A stretch of 64,000 nucleotides of DNA, taken from contig CP157796.1 of assembly GCA_040112665.1 (NCBI GenBank), positions 2,567,501-2,631,500 of the forward strand, in the 5' to 3' direction. The stretch is from Oceanicaulis sp. Lineage in GTDB: Bacteria; Pseudomonadota; Alphaproteobacteria; Caulobacterales; Maricaulaceae. Position 1 is the stretch's first letter; each line of letters begins with the position of its first letter. This document shows positions 25,637 through 33,467 of the stretch, in pieces. A program made the position numbers and the translations under genes. A model generated the notes under the pieces. The model made no database searches. It worked only from the letters and a program-made list of their open reading frames with translations, and was not told the origin of the DNA.

Positions 25637-26963
25637 CGTCGACCCCCTGTTCGAGCTTGATCGATTTAAGCGCAGCGGCGAGCTGGTCCGGGTCGCACCC
25701 GTCCAGGGCGGAGACCAGGGCGCGCACGCCGGGGCTCGCGCCCTGTTCGCCCTGGCCGGCTTCGCCCATGTTCATGGGCGTGAGGTAGATATCGCCAGCC
25801 GGGCCGATCGGATTGAGGTTTTCGCGCCTGAGAATGTCGTTCACAGACAACCAGCCCCATTGACGGCCGATCGCATACGCCGCGTAGCGCGCGCCGAGAT
25901 CGCCGCGGAGCAGCGCCGCGAGGACGTGCTCGGCGTAGAAGCGGCCCTTCGCGATGATCAGATCGCGGCGGACCGCCTGTTCCCAGGCTTCGAGATAGAC
26001 CAGCAGCGTGTCCTGAACGAATTCGAGCGCCTGTTGCTCGATATTGGAGAAGGTCGCCTTTTCCAGATCGCCGACCTTGTGCGGCGGAATGTCGAAAAGC
26101 GCGATGATCTCGCGCGCGGTCGCCTGCCAGGTTTCGAGAAATTGCGCCTCATTGTTCTTGACCCCGCCCTTTGTGATCGTCGCGCCGAACGGAACGATCT
26201 TCGTTTCGTGCCGGCGGCGCGGCGAAGTCTTTTTTCTGATCCAATCTAGAAAGTTGTCGCGCTCTTCGTCGTTCGCGAACCAGCCGTCTTTCATTGAAAT
26301 CCAGTCGCCGGCGCCGCCGTTGTTCTGAAAATAGCTGTTTGCATATTCCTGCAGCGCGAGGGCCTTTGAAAACGTCTCCCGCCCCAGCTCGAAAATCGGC
26401 TTCGGCGTGATCCCGTCTTCGCGATAGGGCGGAAGCTGGACGCGGAACACTTCAGAATGATGAAGCATCCGCCGGCCCATTCCGTCCCGGCCCGGGGCCT
26501 CAAACCAGAGTTCGCCGCGCACCCGGCGCGGCTTCACGTCGCCGGCGGGCAGGTGGCGCAGCTGGTCGACAGCCCCGCGATCGCCCGGAACGATTTCCGC
26601 ATAGGCGCCGCGCCAGAACGCCAGATCCCAGGTCATCGCCGTGCGGAACTCGAGCGCGGTCTGTTCGGCGTTCGGCGCGTAGCGCAACAGATCGGACAGC
26701 GGGTGATCCGCCGCCTCGGCCTTGGTTCCGTCCGCGCGCCGCTCGTAGATTTTAAGCGGGAGCGAGCCGACCGACTTCGCGATCTTGTTCGCACAGGTGA
26801 CGACGAGCGCCAGGCGCATGACCGTGCGCGCGGAGACCGGATAGCCCGCGGCGGTGACGATCGGATCGTCGACGTCGCCTGACCAGCCGAGATCGCCCTC
26901 GGCGGTGACCGCGCTCGCGCCGGAGAGGCCGAAGACCGCACGGATCGAAGAAACCAAGCCCAT
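25626..26963 (-). CDS. Phage portal protein, HK97 family
   Basis: A 445-residue protein: TVMRLALVVTCANKIAKSVGSLPLKIYER (about 45), the ALALQEYANSYFQNNGGAGDWISM region (about 200), and FDIPPHKVGDLEKATFSNIEQQALEFVQDTL (about 290), all standard for HK97-type portals. It makes the dodecameric vertex through which DNA is packaged. It starts one base after the terminase large subunit stop. Confidence 0.92.
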   Translation of the reverse strand: MGLVSSIRAVFGLSGASAVTAEGDLGWSGDVDDPIVTAAGYPVSARTVMRLALVVTCANKIAKSVGSLPLKIYERRADGTKAEAADHPLSDLLRYAPNAEQTALEFRTAMTWDLAFWRGAYAEIVPGDRGAVDQLRHLPAGDVKPRRVRGELWFEAPGRDGMGRRMLHHSEVFRVQLPPYREDGITPKPIFELGRETFSKALALQEYANSYFQNNGGAGDWISMKDGWFANDEERDNFLDWIRKKTSPRRRHETKIVPFGATITKGGVKNNEAQFLETWQATAREIIALFDIPPHKVGDLEKATFSNIEQQALEFVQDTLLVYLEAWEQAVRRDLIIAKGRFYAEHVLAALLRGDLGARYAAYAIGRQWGWLSVNDILRRENLNPIGPAGDIYLTPMNMGEAGQGEQGASPGVRALVSALDGCDPDQLAAALKSIKLEQGVDDVD

Positions 26964-26964
26964 G

Positions 26965-28659
26965 TCAGGCCCTCTCGTAGAAGCCGGCGGAGATCGAGAC
27001 CCGTTTGCTGTCCGGTTCCTTGCTCACGCCGGCGTGAATAAGTCCGACGCCCATGATCATCGTCATGACGCCGTCGACGCGGAGCTTCTGGGACGCCTTG
27101 AACGGCATGTAATTCTCTTTCCCGTCGACGCGGACCGAGACGTTTCCGAGCATCCAGTCGGTGATCGGGTTGCCGTCATGGCAGAACCGGCCGTCAGCGA
27201 TCAGCGCCTCGAACTCTTTCGACGGGCCGGAAAAGCTCGGCATGCCCTGGCGATATTCGAAGACCTCGAACCCGTCCTTTTCGAGCTGGTTCGCGATCGC
27301 CTGGGCGTTCCACGGGTCGACGCCGATGACCTCGAACCCGTGTTCGTCGCGCAAGGCCCTGATCTCTTCGAGGACGCGGTCGTAATCGACCCGCGCGCCC
27401 GGCGTGGCGATAAGGTGACCGGCCTCCTTCCATTGCAGGTACGGAACGCCGTCGTTTTCGGACCGCGCGACGACGCCGACTTCCGGGCAGAAATAGCGCT
27501 GCAGGAAGCGCCAGGGCTCGCGGTCGTTTCCATCATCGCCCCAGGTCAGACACAGAGAGGTCAGGTCGGTCTTGCTCGACAGGTCGAGGGTGCAGACCGG
27601 CCGCCGGCCGGCGACGTCGGACAGGATGAAGGGCGCGCGGTTGCGGTCGAGCGCTTCGGTCTCGAACCAGCGGCTTTCGACTTCAAGCCACTGGTTACAC
27701 CGCTTGCGGCGAAACTCGCTTTGCCGGGCGGGCTTGGCGAGCGCCTGGTCGCGCTGGCGCTTGAGAACGTCGAGCGTCACCGAGACGCCGAGATTGGGGT
27801 TCGCCTTGATCCAGACGCTTTCGTCTTTCCAGTCGTCGCCGTCGTCGAGCCCGGCGATATAGACGAAGGTCGTGTCGTCGTCGAAATTCCCTTTGACGAC
27901 CTCTTCGCCGTAGGTCCGCTTTTCCCAACAGACCGCCGCCTTGTCCGAACTCGACCCTGCAGTCGTGATTATCAGGGTCAACGGCTGGTCGCGCGAGCCC
28001 TCGGCGCTTTCGATCACGTCGACCAGGTCGCGCGTCTTGTGCGCGTGAAGCTCGTCGATCACCGTGCAATGCGGGTTGAGCCCGTCCTGCGTCTGGGCGT
28101 CGCTCGACAGGGCGCGGAACTCGCCGTCGCTCGGCCGATGGAAAATCACGTTTTCCTTGATGTCGAACAGCTTGCGCAGGGCGGGAACCGAACGCGCGAG
28201 ACGGCGCGCCTCGGAAAACACGATCTTCGCCTGGTCGCGCTTCGTCGCGGCGGAGTACACTTCCGGCGCGCCCTCCCCGTCCAGGCCGAGCATGTAAAGC
28301 GCGGCCCCGGCGAGCAGGGTCGATTTTCCGTTTTTGCGGGCGACCTCGATATAGGCCGAGGTGAACCGGCGAAAGCCGTTCGCCTTTTTCCAGCCGAACA
28401 GAGACCCGACGATGAAGCACTGCCAGGGTTCGAGCCTGAAGTGCCCGCCCGCCCCGCGCCCCTTGCCGAGCCTCAGCTGTCCGAAGAACCGGAAGGCCCG
28501 GTTCGCCGCCTCTTCGTCGAAGTGAAGGCCGCGCTCCGCGCCGGTTTGCAGATCCTTCAGGTGACGCTCGCACGCCAGCCGAACCAGCCGGCCGGCGAGT
28601 ATGTCGCCCTCGACCACGGCCGTCGCGTAGGCCGTCGTCAGGTGCATCGGTGCGGTCAC
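26965..28659 (-). CDS. Terminase large subunit
   Basis: A 564-residue packaging motor. The N-terminal ATPase has Walker A ARKNGKST (residues 107-114) and Walker B TVIDELHAH (199-207), followed by the coupling motif LIITTAG. The C-terminal nuclease part has CTLDLSSKTDLTS with the first acidic residue at about 353, and VIGVDPWNAQ later. It is of the Terminase_1/HK97 group, normally cos-type. It follows the small subunit gene after 4 bases. Confidence 0.93.
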   Translation of the reverse strand: MTAPMHLTTAYATAVVEGDILAGRLVRLACERHLKDLQTGAERGLHFDEEAANRAFRFFGQLRLGKGRGAGGHFRLEPWQCFIVGSLFGWKKANGFRRFTSAYIEVARKNGKSTLLAGAALYMLGLDGEGAPEVYSAATKRDQAKIVFSEARRLARSVPALRKLFDIKENVIFHRPSDGEFRALSSDAQTQDGLNPHCTVIDELHAHKTRDLVDVIESAEGSRDQPLTLIITTAGSSSDKAAVCWEKRTYGEEVVKGNFDDDTTFVYIAGLDDGDDWKDESVWIKANPNLGVSVTLDVLKRQRDQALAKPARQSEFRRKRCNQWLEVESRWFETEALDRNRAPFILSDVAGRRPVCTLDLSSKTDLTSLCLTWGDDGNDREPWRFLQRYFCPEVGVVARSENDGVPYLQWKEAGHLIATPGARVDYDRVLEEIRALRDEHGFEVIGVDPWNAQAIANQLEKDGFEVFEYRQGMPSFSGPSKEFEALIADGRFCHDGNPITDWMLGNVSVRVDGKENYMPFKASQKLRVDGVMTMIMGVGLIHAGVSKEPDSKRVSISAGFYERA

Positions 28660-28663
28660 GGGT

Positions 28664-29143
28664 CTAACCGTTCGTTCCGTTGATCTTCTTGGCGAAGTCG
28701 AAAAGGTCGTCTTGTTCGCCGAGCGCGAGGCGCATGCGCGCGAGCGGCGACATGCCGAAGTCGGACGCGCAGGAGTGAATGATCTTGATCAGCTCGTTTC
28801 GCCGGCCGACCTCCGGGCGGTTCTTGCGCTGCGTACCGTTCCGGCCCTTCGAGGTGTAGGTGAACCCCTCCTGTTTGAGCTCGCGGGTCACCTGGTCGTA
28901 TTCGCTGACGGCCTGGCAGTAGATCGCCAGCCGCATGACGTCCAGCTTGTCCAGGATGCCTTTTGCGCTGAGGAGCGGAACGATCCGGCGCCATTCCTCC
29001 ATCGCGATCCGGTCGTCGAGCATGAACTCAGGCGGGTCGAGCCGCTCATCCTTCACGACGTCGCCGCGGGCGGCCTCGTGGGGAATGAACGCGTCCGCGC
29101 CGCCTTCGAGCGCGACAAGGTAAGGCTTTTTACCCTTGCTCAT
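28664..29143 (-). CDS. Terminase small subunit, P27 family
   Basis: A 159-residue protein: RLDPPEFMLDDRIAMEEWRRIVPLLSAKGILDKLDVMRLAIYCQAVSEYD matches P27-type small terminases, with the following EGFTYTSKGRNGTQRKNRPEV and MRLALGE segments. It recognises the packaging site and loads the large subunit. It is preceded by a 156-base non-coding stretch that may hold that site. Confidence 0.88.
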   Translation of the reverse strand: MSKGKKPYLVALEGGADAFIPHEAARGDVVKDERLDPPEFMLDDRIAMEEWRRIVPLLSAKGILDKLDVMRLAIYCQAVSEYDQVTRELKQEGFTYTSKGRNGTQRKNRPEVGRRNELIKIIHSCASDFGMSPLARMRLALGEQDDLFDFAKKINGTNG

Positions 29144-29299
29144 CGTTCGCCTTCGTTCGCCGTCGTCACGGGGCTTTCAGCTTTCATCGCCGTTCGCCCC
29201 CGTTCACCCTCAACCCCCAAGGGGCTTTTCATTTCAAAATCCCAGCCGCGAAAATTAAATTCCCCCGCCGGTCCACGCTCGGACCGGCCGGAGGGATTT
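29144..29299. other. Non-coding stretch upstream of terminase, possible cos/pac region
   Basis: No gene is visible on either strand. Contents: several CGTTCGCC-type short repeats at 29153-29203, an AT-rich tract around 29231-29260, and a hairpin CCGGTCC/GGACCGG (29268-29274 and 29281-29287) that could be the terminator of the HNH gene. Because the HNH gene and P27-type terminase flank it, the packaging recognition site is likely here; no cohesive-end sequence can be named from this window alone. Confidence 0.4.
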
Positions 29300-29650
29300 T
29301 CACCCCCCTACCCCCTGCGCGTGCCAGGTCTCCCGCGCGGTCTTGCGGGAGTGACAGGGTTTGCAGAGCGACCGCAGGTTCTTAGGGTCCAGCCGCTTGC
29401 GGTGATCGATCCGGCCGTCCGCATCGCGGAAGCGTTCGACGTGGTCGACCTCGCGCGCAGGTTCGGTCCGGCCATCGGCGAGGCAATCCTCGCAGAGCGG
29501 ATCGCGCTTGAGCTTGATCTCGCGGAGCTTGCGCCAGTCTCGATCATAGCCGCGCTTCGCAGCGCTTCCGCGGAAGCGGTCTTCGAGCTTCGCGCCTTTG
29601 CGCTTGGCCGGCGCGCCGAGCGGCCGGAAGAGCTTGGGAGCCGAAGGCAT
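29300..29650 (-). CDS. HNH endonuclease next to terminase
   Basis: A 116-residue protein: Lys/Arg-rich N-terminus, CEDC (Cys pair at about 53-56), EVDHVERFRDADGR with the first His, RLDPKNLRSLCKPCHSRKTA with Asn, second Cys pair and final His. This is a complete zinc-supported HNH nuclease. HNH proteins beside terminase genes in HK97-type phages are required for cos cleavage and packaging, so it is probably morphogenetic rather than a selfish homing nuclease. Confidence 0.87.
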   Translation of the reverse strand: MPSAPKLFRPLGAPAKRKGAKLEDRFRGSAAKRGYDRDWRKLREIKLKRDPLCEDCLADGRTEPAREVDHVERFRDADGRIDHRKRLDPKNLRSLCKPCHSRKTARETWHAQGVGG

Positions 29651-29773
29651 GACCGCCCCGCTGAAAACAGGCGCGGCCCGGCGATCAGAACCGCCGGGCC
29701 GCGCCAGTGAACCACGATCGGGAGAACAGACGGGCGCAAGAAGAGCCCGCCGCGCCCCCGCCCCTGGGCCACG

Positions 29774-29806
29774 AAAAAGCCCCGCGCGGCGCTGGCCGGC
29801 GGGGCT
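29774..29806 (-). terminator. Rho-independent terminator of the early leftward operon
   Basis: Minus-strand stem AGCCCCGC/GCGGGGCT (29799-29806 with 29778-29785) closed by a 13-base loop and followed by five T residues. It lies after the gene at 29864-30721 and separates early genes from the packaging and structural block. Confidence 0.8.
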
Positions 29807-29863
29807 CTACCCGTTTCACAAGAGCGGGAACGTCGCATAAATGACCCGTTCTGCGTCCCCGCG

Positions 29864-30721
29864 TCAACCCCCCTGTTCTCTGCCGGTCCACTTTGCAAGC
29901 CGGGCATACTCGCGGAGACCGTCGCACAACAGGCCCATGCACGTTCCGTTGCGCTTGCCGACCGCCCCGTCCAGTTCGCGCGGCGTCCGCCCGTCCCGGA
30001 TCACCGCGATCACCACCGCCAGCACCGCCCGGCCCGGAAGCCCGGCGCGGACATAGTCTTCGGCCATAAGCCGCCGCGTCCACGGGACATACCGGTCGAG
30101 ATAGCCCTCGATCGCCATGAATTGGGGCGCGCCCCGCCGCCCGCTCGCCTTGACCCCGCCGGTCTGCAGCGTGTCCGGGTCGGACGCGGCGAACACCCCG
30201 GCCTCGACGGCGGTCAGAATGCGGTCGATATCGTGACCGGCCTGCACACAGATCACGGGCAGGCAGTCGCGCTCGACCAGCCACGAGAACCCGCCCGGCC
30301 TCGGCGTGACAGGCAGGCCGCCGCGCCGCGCTTCGGCCGCCCGCGCCGCCCGGCGCTGCGCCTTCAGCTCGGCCCGCCGCGCCGCCTTCGCCCGATCGGG
30401 ATCGGAGCGCACCGAACTCACCCGCATCGCCTCGCGGCGCTTCGCCCGCGCCGCGTCGATCAGCGCGCCGGCGTCCAGGCTTTCAAGCGCGGCGTCGAAC
30501 GCCGCCTCCCGGCGAGAGGCGGCGACGGCGTCCGCGCTCGCTTTGGACTTCCCGCCCCGCCGTCCGGCGATCTCCGCGCCGATCCTGCGCGCGCTGGCCG
30601 CCGCCCCGTCCGGGTCGGTCAGGGTGTGAAGACCGGGAAGCCGCTCCCAGTCGATCAGCGCGTCGAACCCGCCCGTCTCGGGGCGAACGGCGTTCGCCTC
30701 CCGTCTCGCTCCGCCGCTCAT
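29864..30721 (-). CDS. Phage protein of unknown function, last early gene
   Basis: A 285-residue protein. The middle is very Arg/Ala/Lys-rich and helical (about 85-140). The C-terminal ~100 residues contain an AVLAVVIAVIRDGRTPRELDGAVGKRNGTCMGLLCDGLREYA stretch that resembles a helix-turn-helix. The position, last before the late block, and the DNA-binding look would suit a late-gene activator or antiterminator; this is inference only. It overlaps the replication gene by 4 bases, and an exact copy of the dispersed palindrome lies near its start. Confidence 0.65.
   Translation of the reverse strand: MSGGARREANAVRPETGGFDALIDWERLPGLHTLTDPDGAAASARRIGAEIAGRRGGKSKASADAVAASRREAAFDAALESLDAGALIDAARAKRREAMRVSSVRSDPDRAKAARRAELKAQRRAARAAEARRGGLPVTPRPGGFSWLVERDCLPVICVQAGHDIDRILTAVEAGVFAASDPDTLQTGGVKASGRRGAPQFMAIEGYLDRYVPWTRRLMAEDYVRAGLPGRAVLAVVIAVIRDGRTPRELDGAVGKRNGTCMGLLCDGLREYARLAKWTGREQGG
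30682..30698. repeat. Dispersed 17-bp palindrome, copy 2
   Basis: GGCGAACGGCGTTCGCC, exact match to copies at 5953 and 37259. It lies inside the coding region of the gene at 29864-30721, where on the minus strand it encodes EANAV. Confidence 0.6.
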
Positions 30722-31620
30722 CGCGCCGCCCTCTTGCCGGTGTGAAGATTATCAAGCGCGATGCTTTCAGACCGGGGCGCGTCCAGTGCGATCACGCGCA
30801 CCCCCAGCCCGCCGAGCAATCGGCTGTGACGATCCCTCGCCTCTGCAAACTTGAACCCGTTGGCGAACAGCAGGGTCGAGCCCTGCAGCCGCGCCCCCGA
30901 GATCAGGTTCAAGCCCGCCTCCCGGCCGAGCGCCGCCGTCAGACCCTCGCGCAGCCCGCGCCAGTCGACCGCGGACGCCTCCCGATCCGGAGGGGGGGGA
31001 CTACAGGGGGGGGAGGGGTTAATAGGGTTGTGGCTCACCGTTGAGCCACTTTTCGCCGACAGTTGAGCCACTTTTCCGGGCTCGGCGGGGCGGTTTTCCC
31101 CGACCGGGTCGGAGTTTGAGCCACTATTGCAAATCGGCCCAATGTTTTCAGCGCCTTGCGAACCTTTATCGGCCGAGTTTGAGCCACTAACGCCCGCCGC
31201 GCCCTGGTCGCCCGCCTCCCCCGGAATGTCGTCGTCCAGATCGACCGGCGTGCCCGCCCCTTCGGGCTCGACGGCGAAGATTTCGGCCTCGCGGGCGCGG
31301 ATGTTCGCACGCAAAAGGTCCACGTTGACGCGGTACAGGGCCACGCGCCCGCGTCCGCGCCGCGCATGACCGATCAGCGCAAGCCAGTTGTCTTCGACCA
31401 GTTGCGCCTTCGCCCGCTTCACCGTGGCGACCGACCGGCAGGCGATATCGGCGAGCCGGTCGTTCGACGTCTTGCCCGCGTATTGCGCCGGAATGACGCC
31501 CCCGTCCGTCGCCTCGTTACAGAAGGCGATCAGGATGAGCTTGCGCACCGCAGCGCCGTCGTCACGCCCCGGCCGCCTGAGATTGGCGTGCAGCGCCAGA
31601 GATCCCAGAATGAAGCTCAT
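30718..31620 (-). CDS. Putative replication initiator with N-terminal HTH (O-like)
   Basis: A 300-residue protein from the ATG of MSFILGSLALHANL, which overlaps the preceding small gene by 4 bases. Residues 1-110 form a helix-turn-helix of the phage replication type (AVRKLILIAFCNEATDGGVIP, NDRLADIACRSVATVKRAKAQLVEDNWL). The middle (about 125-210) is low-complexity and Pro/Ser-rich. The last ~85 residues (AVDWRGLREGLTAALGREAGLNL to FKFAEARDRHS) resemble a DnaA domain I-like module. As in lambda O, the DNA coding for the middle carries repeated sites, so protein and origin probably overlap. No helicase or loader gene is evident nearby. Confidence 0.72.
   Translation of the reverse strand: MSFILGSLALHANLRRPGRDDGAAVRKLILIAFCNEATDGGVIPAQYAGKTSNDRLADIACRSVATVKRAKAQLVEDNWLALIGHARRGRGRVALYRVNVDLLRANIRAREAEIFAVEPEGAGTPVDLDDDIPGEAGDQGAAGVSGSNSADKGSQGAENIGPICNSGSNSDPVGENRPAEPGKVAQLSAKSGSTVSHNPINPSPPCSPPPPDREASAVDWRGLREGLTAALGREAGLNLISGARLQGSTLLFANGFKFAEARDRHSRLLGGLGVRVIALDAPRSESIALDNLHTGKRAAR
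30992..31018 (+). repeat. G-tract cluster beside the iterons
   Basis: On the plus strand two runs of eight G and one of four G are separated by ACTACA and a single A. They are 12 bases from the iteron palindrome and end at TTAATAGGG. The minus strand codes Pro-rich PPCSPPPPD. The pattern could form a G-quadruplex and is prone to slippage. Confidence 0.6.
31030..31188. other. Iteron array, putative phage replication origin
   Basis: The decamer TTGAGCCACT occurs four times on the plus strand at 31041, 31063, 31116 and 31179, and GTGGCTCA at 31030-31037 forms a palindrome with the first copy. Three copies read SGS in the host gene and one reads VAQ, a different frame, so conservation is at DNA level, not protein level. 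Spacings are 22, 53 and 63 bases. The array lies in the middle of the initiator gene, as lambda ori does in O. Confidence 0.7.
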
Positions 31621-31721
31621 CGCCGCCCCCTGGACGCCTGCGCCCAGCCCGCGACCAGGCCGAACCACAGCCCCGCCCCGGCGCTCGGAAGCGCGATCAG
31701 AAGGAAATCGGGAAGGGTCAT
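31617..31721 (-). CDS. 34-residue hydrophobic peptide
   Basis: Starts MTLPDFLLIALPSAGAG and has one hydrophobic helix of about 23 residues followed by a basic end (ASRGRR), so probably a membrane peptide. Both ends overlap neighbours by 4 bases (ATGA), linking the 78-residue gene to the replication initiator. That tight coupling is the main reason to accept so short a gene. Confidence 0.5.
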   Translation of the reverse strand: MTLPDFLLIALPSAGAGLWFGLVAGWAQASRGRR

Positions 31722-31954
31722 GACGCGTAGGCTCGCGCCTGTTTCCAGCAATCGCACGCCGCGCACATGCCCGCATTCGGATCATTGCAGATCACATGAT
31801 CCTTGACCGGCTCGCGCAGGATCGCGGCGGCCCGGTCCAGCGCGCCGGCCGCAAGATCGTACTGACCGGCCTTCATCCAGCTGATCGCACTGTCCATCGC
31901 CCCCAGGGCGCGGTTTTTCCTTATCGCCGCGGTCTGCACGCGCTTGCGGGTCAT
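31718..31954 (-). CDS. Small phage protein with Cys cluster
   Basis: A 78-residue protein from the ATG of MTRKRVQTAAIRK. It has a helical core (ISWMKAGQYDLAAGALDRAAAIL, TPR-like helix pair) and a C-terminal CNDPNAGMCAACDC cluster that may bind metal. It overlaps both neighbours by 4 bases within the early leftward operon. Function unknown. Confidence 0.6.
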   Translation of the reverse strand: MTRKRVQTAAIRKNRALGAMDSAISWMKAGQYDLAAGALDRAAAILREPVKDHVICNDPNAGMCAACDCWKQARAYAS

Positions 31955-32256
31955 GACGCCGCCCTTTCCTCGCCGCACGCGGCGACATTGCGGATGCGCG
32001 CCGCGATCGCTTCGGGATCGGCCGCAGGAACGCCCGTCGCGCCCGGCGCGCCGCCGCGCGGCGACCACAGCCGAACCCGCACCTCGATCTCGTTCGGCCC
32101 GGCCGCACCGGCCCCGGCGGTCACGCCGATCACGCCGCAGGCGCTGGCCTCGTCGATAAAGGCTTTCCACCGGGCCAGGCCGGGCTCGCGCTCGGCGATC
32201 TCGCCGAACATGGCGCTCAGCGCCGCGCGCAGCGCAGCTTGTGTGTCGCTCATCAT
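31951..32256 (-). CDS. Small phage early protein, unknown function
   Basis: A 101-residue protein beginning MMSDTQAALRAAL; helical N-terminus and a beta segment NEIEVRVRLWSPRG in the middle. Start and stop each overlap neighbouring genes by 4 bases, placing it firmly in the early operon. No family recognised. Confidence 0.6.
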   Translation of the reverse strand: MMSDTQAALRAALSAMFGEIAEREPGLARWKAFIDEASACGVIGVTAGAGAAGPNEIEVRVRLWSPRGGAPGATGVPAADPEAIAARIRNVAACGEERAAS

Positions 32257-32654
32257 GTCCGCGTCTCCATCATGGTGAGGGGATAGGCGCCGCCCGCGAC
32301 CGCCGCTTCGGCCAGCACGTCGAGCACATGGCGCGGCTCGCGGCCCGGATCGGGCGGGGCGGGATCGCGCCGGTGGGGCGCGTCGTATGTGTTGTGACAG
32401 CGCTGACACCACGCCCTGAGATTGGACGGGTGCGAGTTGGCCGGATCGTGATCGAGATGGGCGATCGTCAGCACGACCTTCGATCCGGTGACAGGGTGCG
32501 GCGCACCGTTCACCGCCCGGCATTCGGGATAGGCGGGCGAACCTTCGCAGGCGTGACCGGCGCGGCCGAGGATCAGCGCCCTCAGCGCCCGCCATTCGGG
32601 CGAATTCAGCGAGCCGCCGGGATAGAGCGCCGCCTTGATCTTCGAGATCGGCAT
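32253..32654 (-). CDS. HNH-type protein of the early region
   Basis: A 133-residue protein from the ATG of MPISKIKAALYP. It has CEGSPAYPEC (about 34-43), LTIAHLDHDPANSHPSNLRAWCQRCHNTYD with the HNH His/Asn/His spacing, and a second Cys pair. This is a second, unrelated HNH-like gene, about 2.6 kb upstream of the packaging HNH gene, in the early operon. It could be a nuclease acting on host or competitor DNA, or a recombination accessory; the role is not known. Confidence 0.7.
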   Translation of the reverse strand: MPISKIKAALYPGGSLNSPEWRALRALILGRAGHACEGSPAYPECRAVNGAPHPVTGSKVVLTIAHLDHDPANSHPSNLRAWCQRCHNTYDAPHRRDPAPPDPGREPRHVLDVLAEAAVAGGAYPLTMMETRT

Positions 32655-32655
32655 G

Positions 32656-32781
32656 TCAGCGCCTCCCCCGAACGATGAAGTCAGCCGGCGTCTCGCCGAG
32701 CACGGCGCACGCCTCGCCAATCCGCTCGGCCAGTGACGCGGCGAGCACAGCCTGCACAAGCCCGATATGAAAGCCGCACAT
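32656..32781 (-). CDS. 41-residue phage peptide
   Basis: Begins MCGFHIGLVQAVLAASLAE and ends RGRR. It fills the space between the ASCH-like gene (2 bases away) and the HNH gene (1 base away) with the same coding strand. It is a predicted amphipathic helix pair, possibly a small DNA-binding or modulator peptide. Accepted mainly on packing of the operon. Confidence 0.45.
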   Translation of the reverse strand: MCGFHIGLVQAVLAASLAERIGEACAVLGETPADFIVRGRR

Positions 32782-32783
32782 GC

Positions 32784-33464
32784 TCAGCCCTCCCCCGCTT
32801 CTGGAACGAGCGCGAAGACGGGCTGCTCGATCAGCGCGAAGGTGATCGCGACCACCTCCGCGCCGTCATGGAAGCGGCGGCCCGGATTTCTGTGCAGCCG
32901 GTCCCACAGCGCGGCGAAGGCGCGGACCGGATCGCCCCGGCGCGCCTCGTGCGGCGCGTTCAGCGCGTCTTCGCGCGCGGGCCGGTAGAACGCCCCGTAG
33001 GGCGCGAAATAATCCTCGCGCACGCCGATTTTCCGGTTGATCTCCGAGAACGCGACGATCCCTTCGCGCCGCGCCGCCTCCCGATCGATGGCGCGCAGGG
33101 GCTCGACGCTGACCGCCGTCACCCGCCCGCAGGCCCGGTTCGCCCATTTCGGCATGTAGCGCGGCGTGGTCCGCTCGGCGCGCGGCGTCCAGTCTTCGGG
33201 CCGGCCGGTCATGTCCACGGGCGCGCCCGCGCCCGACCGGCTCAGCACCTTCTTCAGGTCGCGCCGCGCGGCGTACACCGCAGGCGGCGCGCCCGGATGC
33301 CAGTTGATCGCTTCCTTGAACCAGACGAGATCGCCCGGCTCGAGTTTGAGTAGCGGGTTCGCCCGCCCGCTTTCCGAGCGCACATGACGCCGCGTCTCGG
33401 TTTTCTCGCCGTCCAGGACCGCGGTCATGTTCTCCGGGCTCATTTCCAGGGGAAGGACTTTCAT
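32784..33464 (-). CDS. ASCH/PUA-like phage protein
   Basis: A 226-residue protein: LDGEKTETRRHV near the N-terminus, LEPGDLVWFKEA (about 40), PRYMPKWANRACGRVTAVSVEPL (about 102) and FAALWDRLHRNPG near the end. This is the recurring layout of phage ASCH-domain proteins, which have an RNA/base-binding PUA-like fold. The exact role in phages is not established; modified-base handling or RNA binding are suggested for the fold. Part of the early operon. Confidence 0.75.
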   Translation of the reverse strand: MKVLPLEMSPENMTAVLDGEKTETRRHVRSESGRANPLLKLEPGDLVWFKEAINWHPGAPPAVYAARRDLKKVLSRSGAGAPVDMTGRPEDWTPRAERTTPRYMPKWANRACGRVTAVSVEPLRAIDREAARREGIVAFSEINRKIGVREDYFAPYGAFYRPAREDALNAPHEARRGDPVRAFAALWDRLHRNPGRRFHDGAEVVAITFALIEQPVFALVPEAGEG

Positions 33465-33467
33465 GGC

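Noticed and set aside
26854-28683. A 609-codon plus-strand frame opposite the terminase large subunit
   Set aside because: Antisense to an unmistakable terminase; no ribosome site or recognisable protein features.
29300-29650. HNH gene as a homing endonuclease or selfish intron
   Set aside because: It is free-standing and in the conserved packaging position beside terminase, with no interrupted gene around it.
31621-31785. Upstream extension of the replication initiator
   Set aside because: The extension overlaps a 34-codon gene with ATGA junctions at both ends, and the internal ATG gives the natural HTH start.
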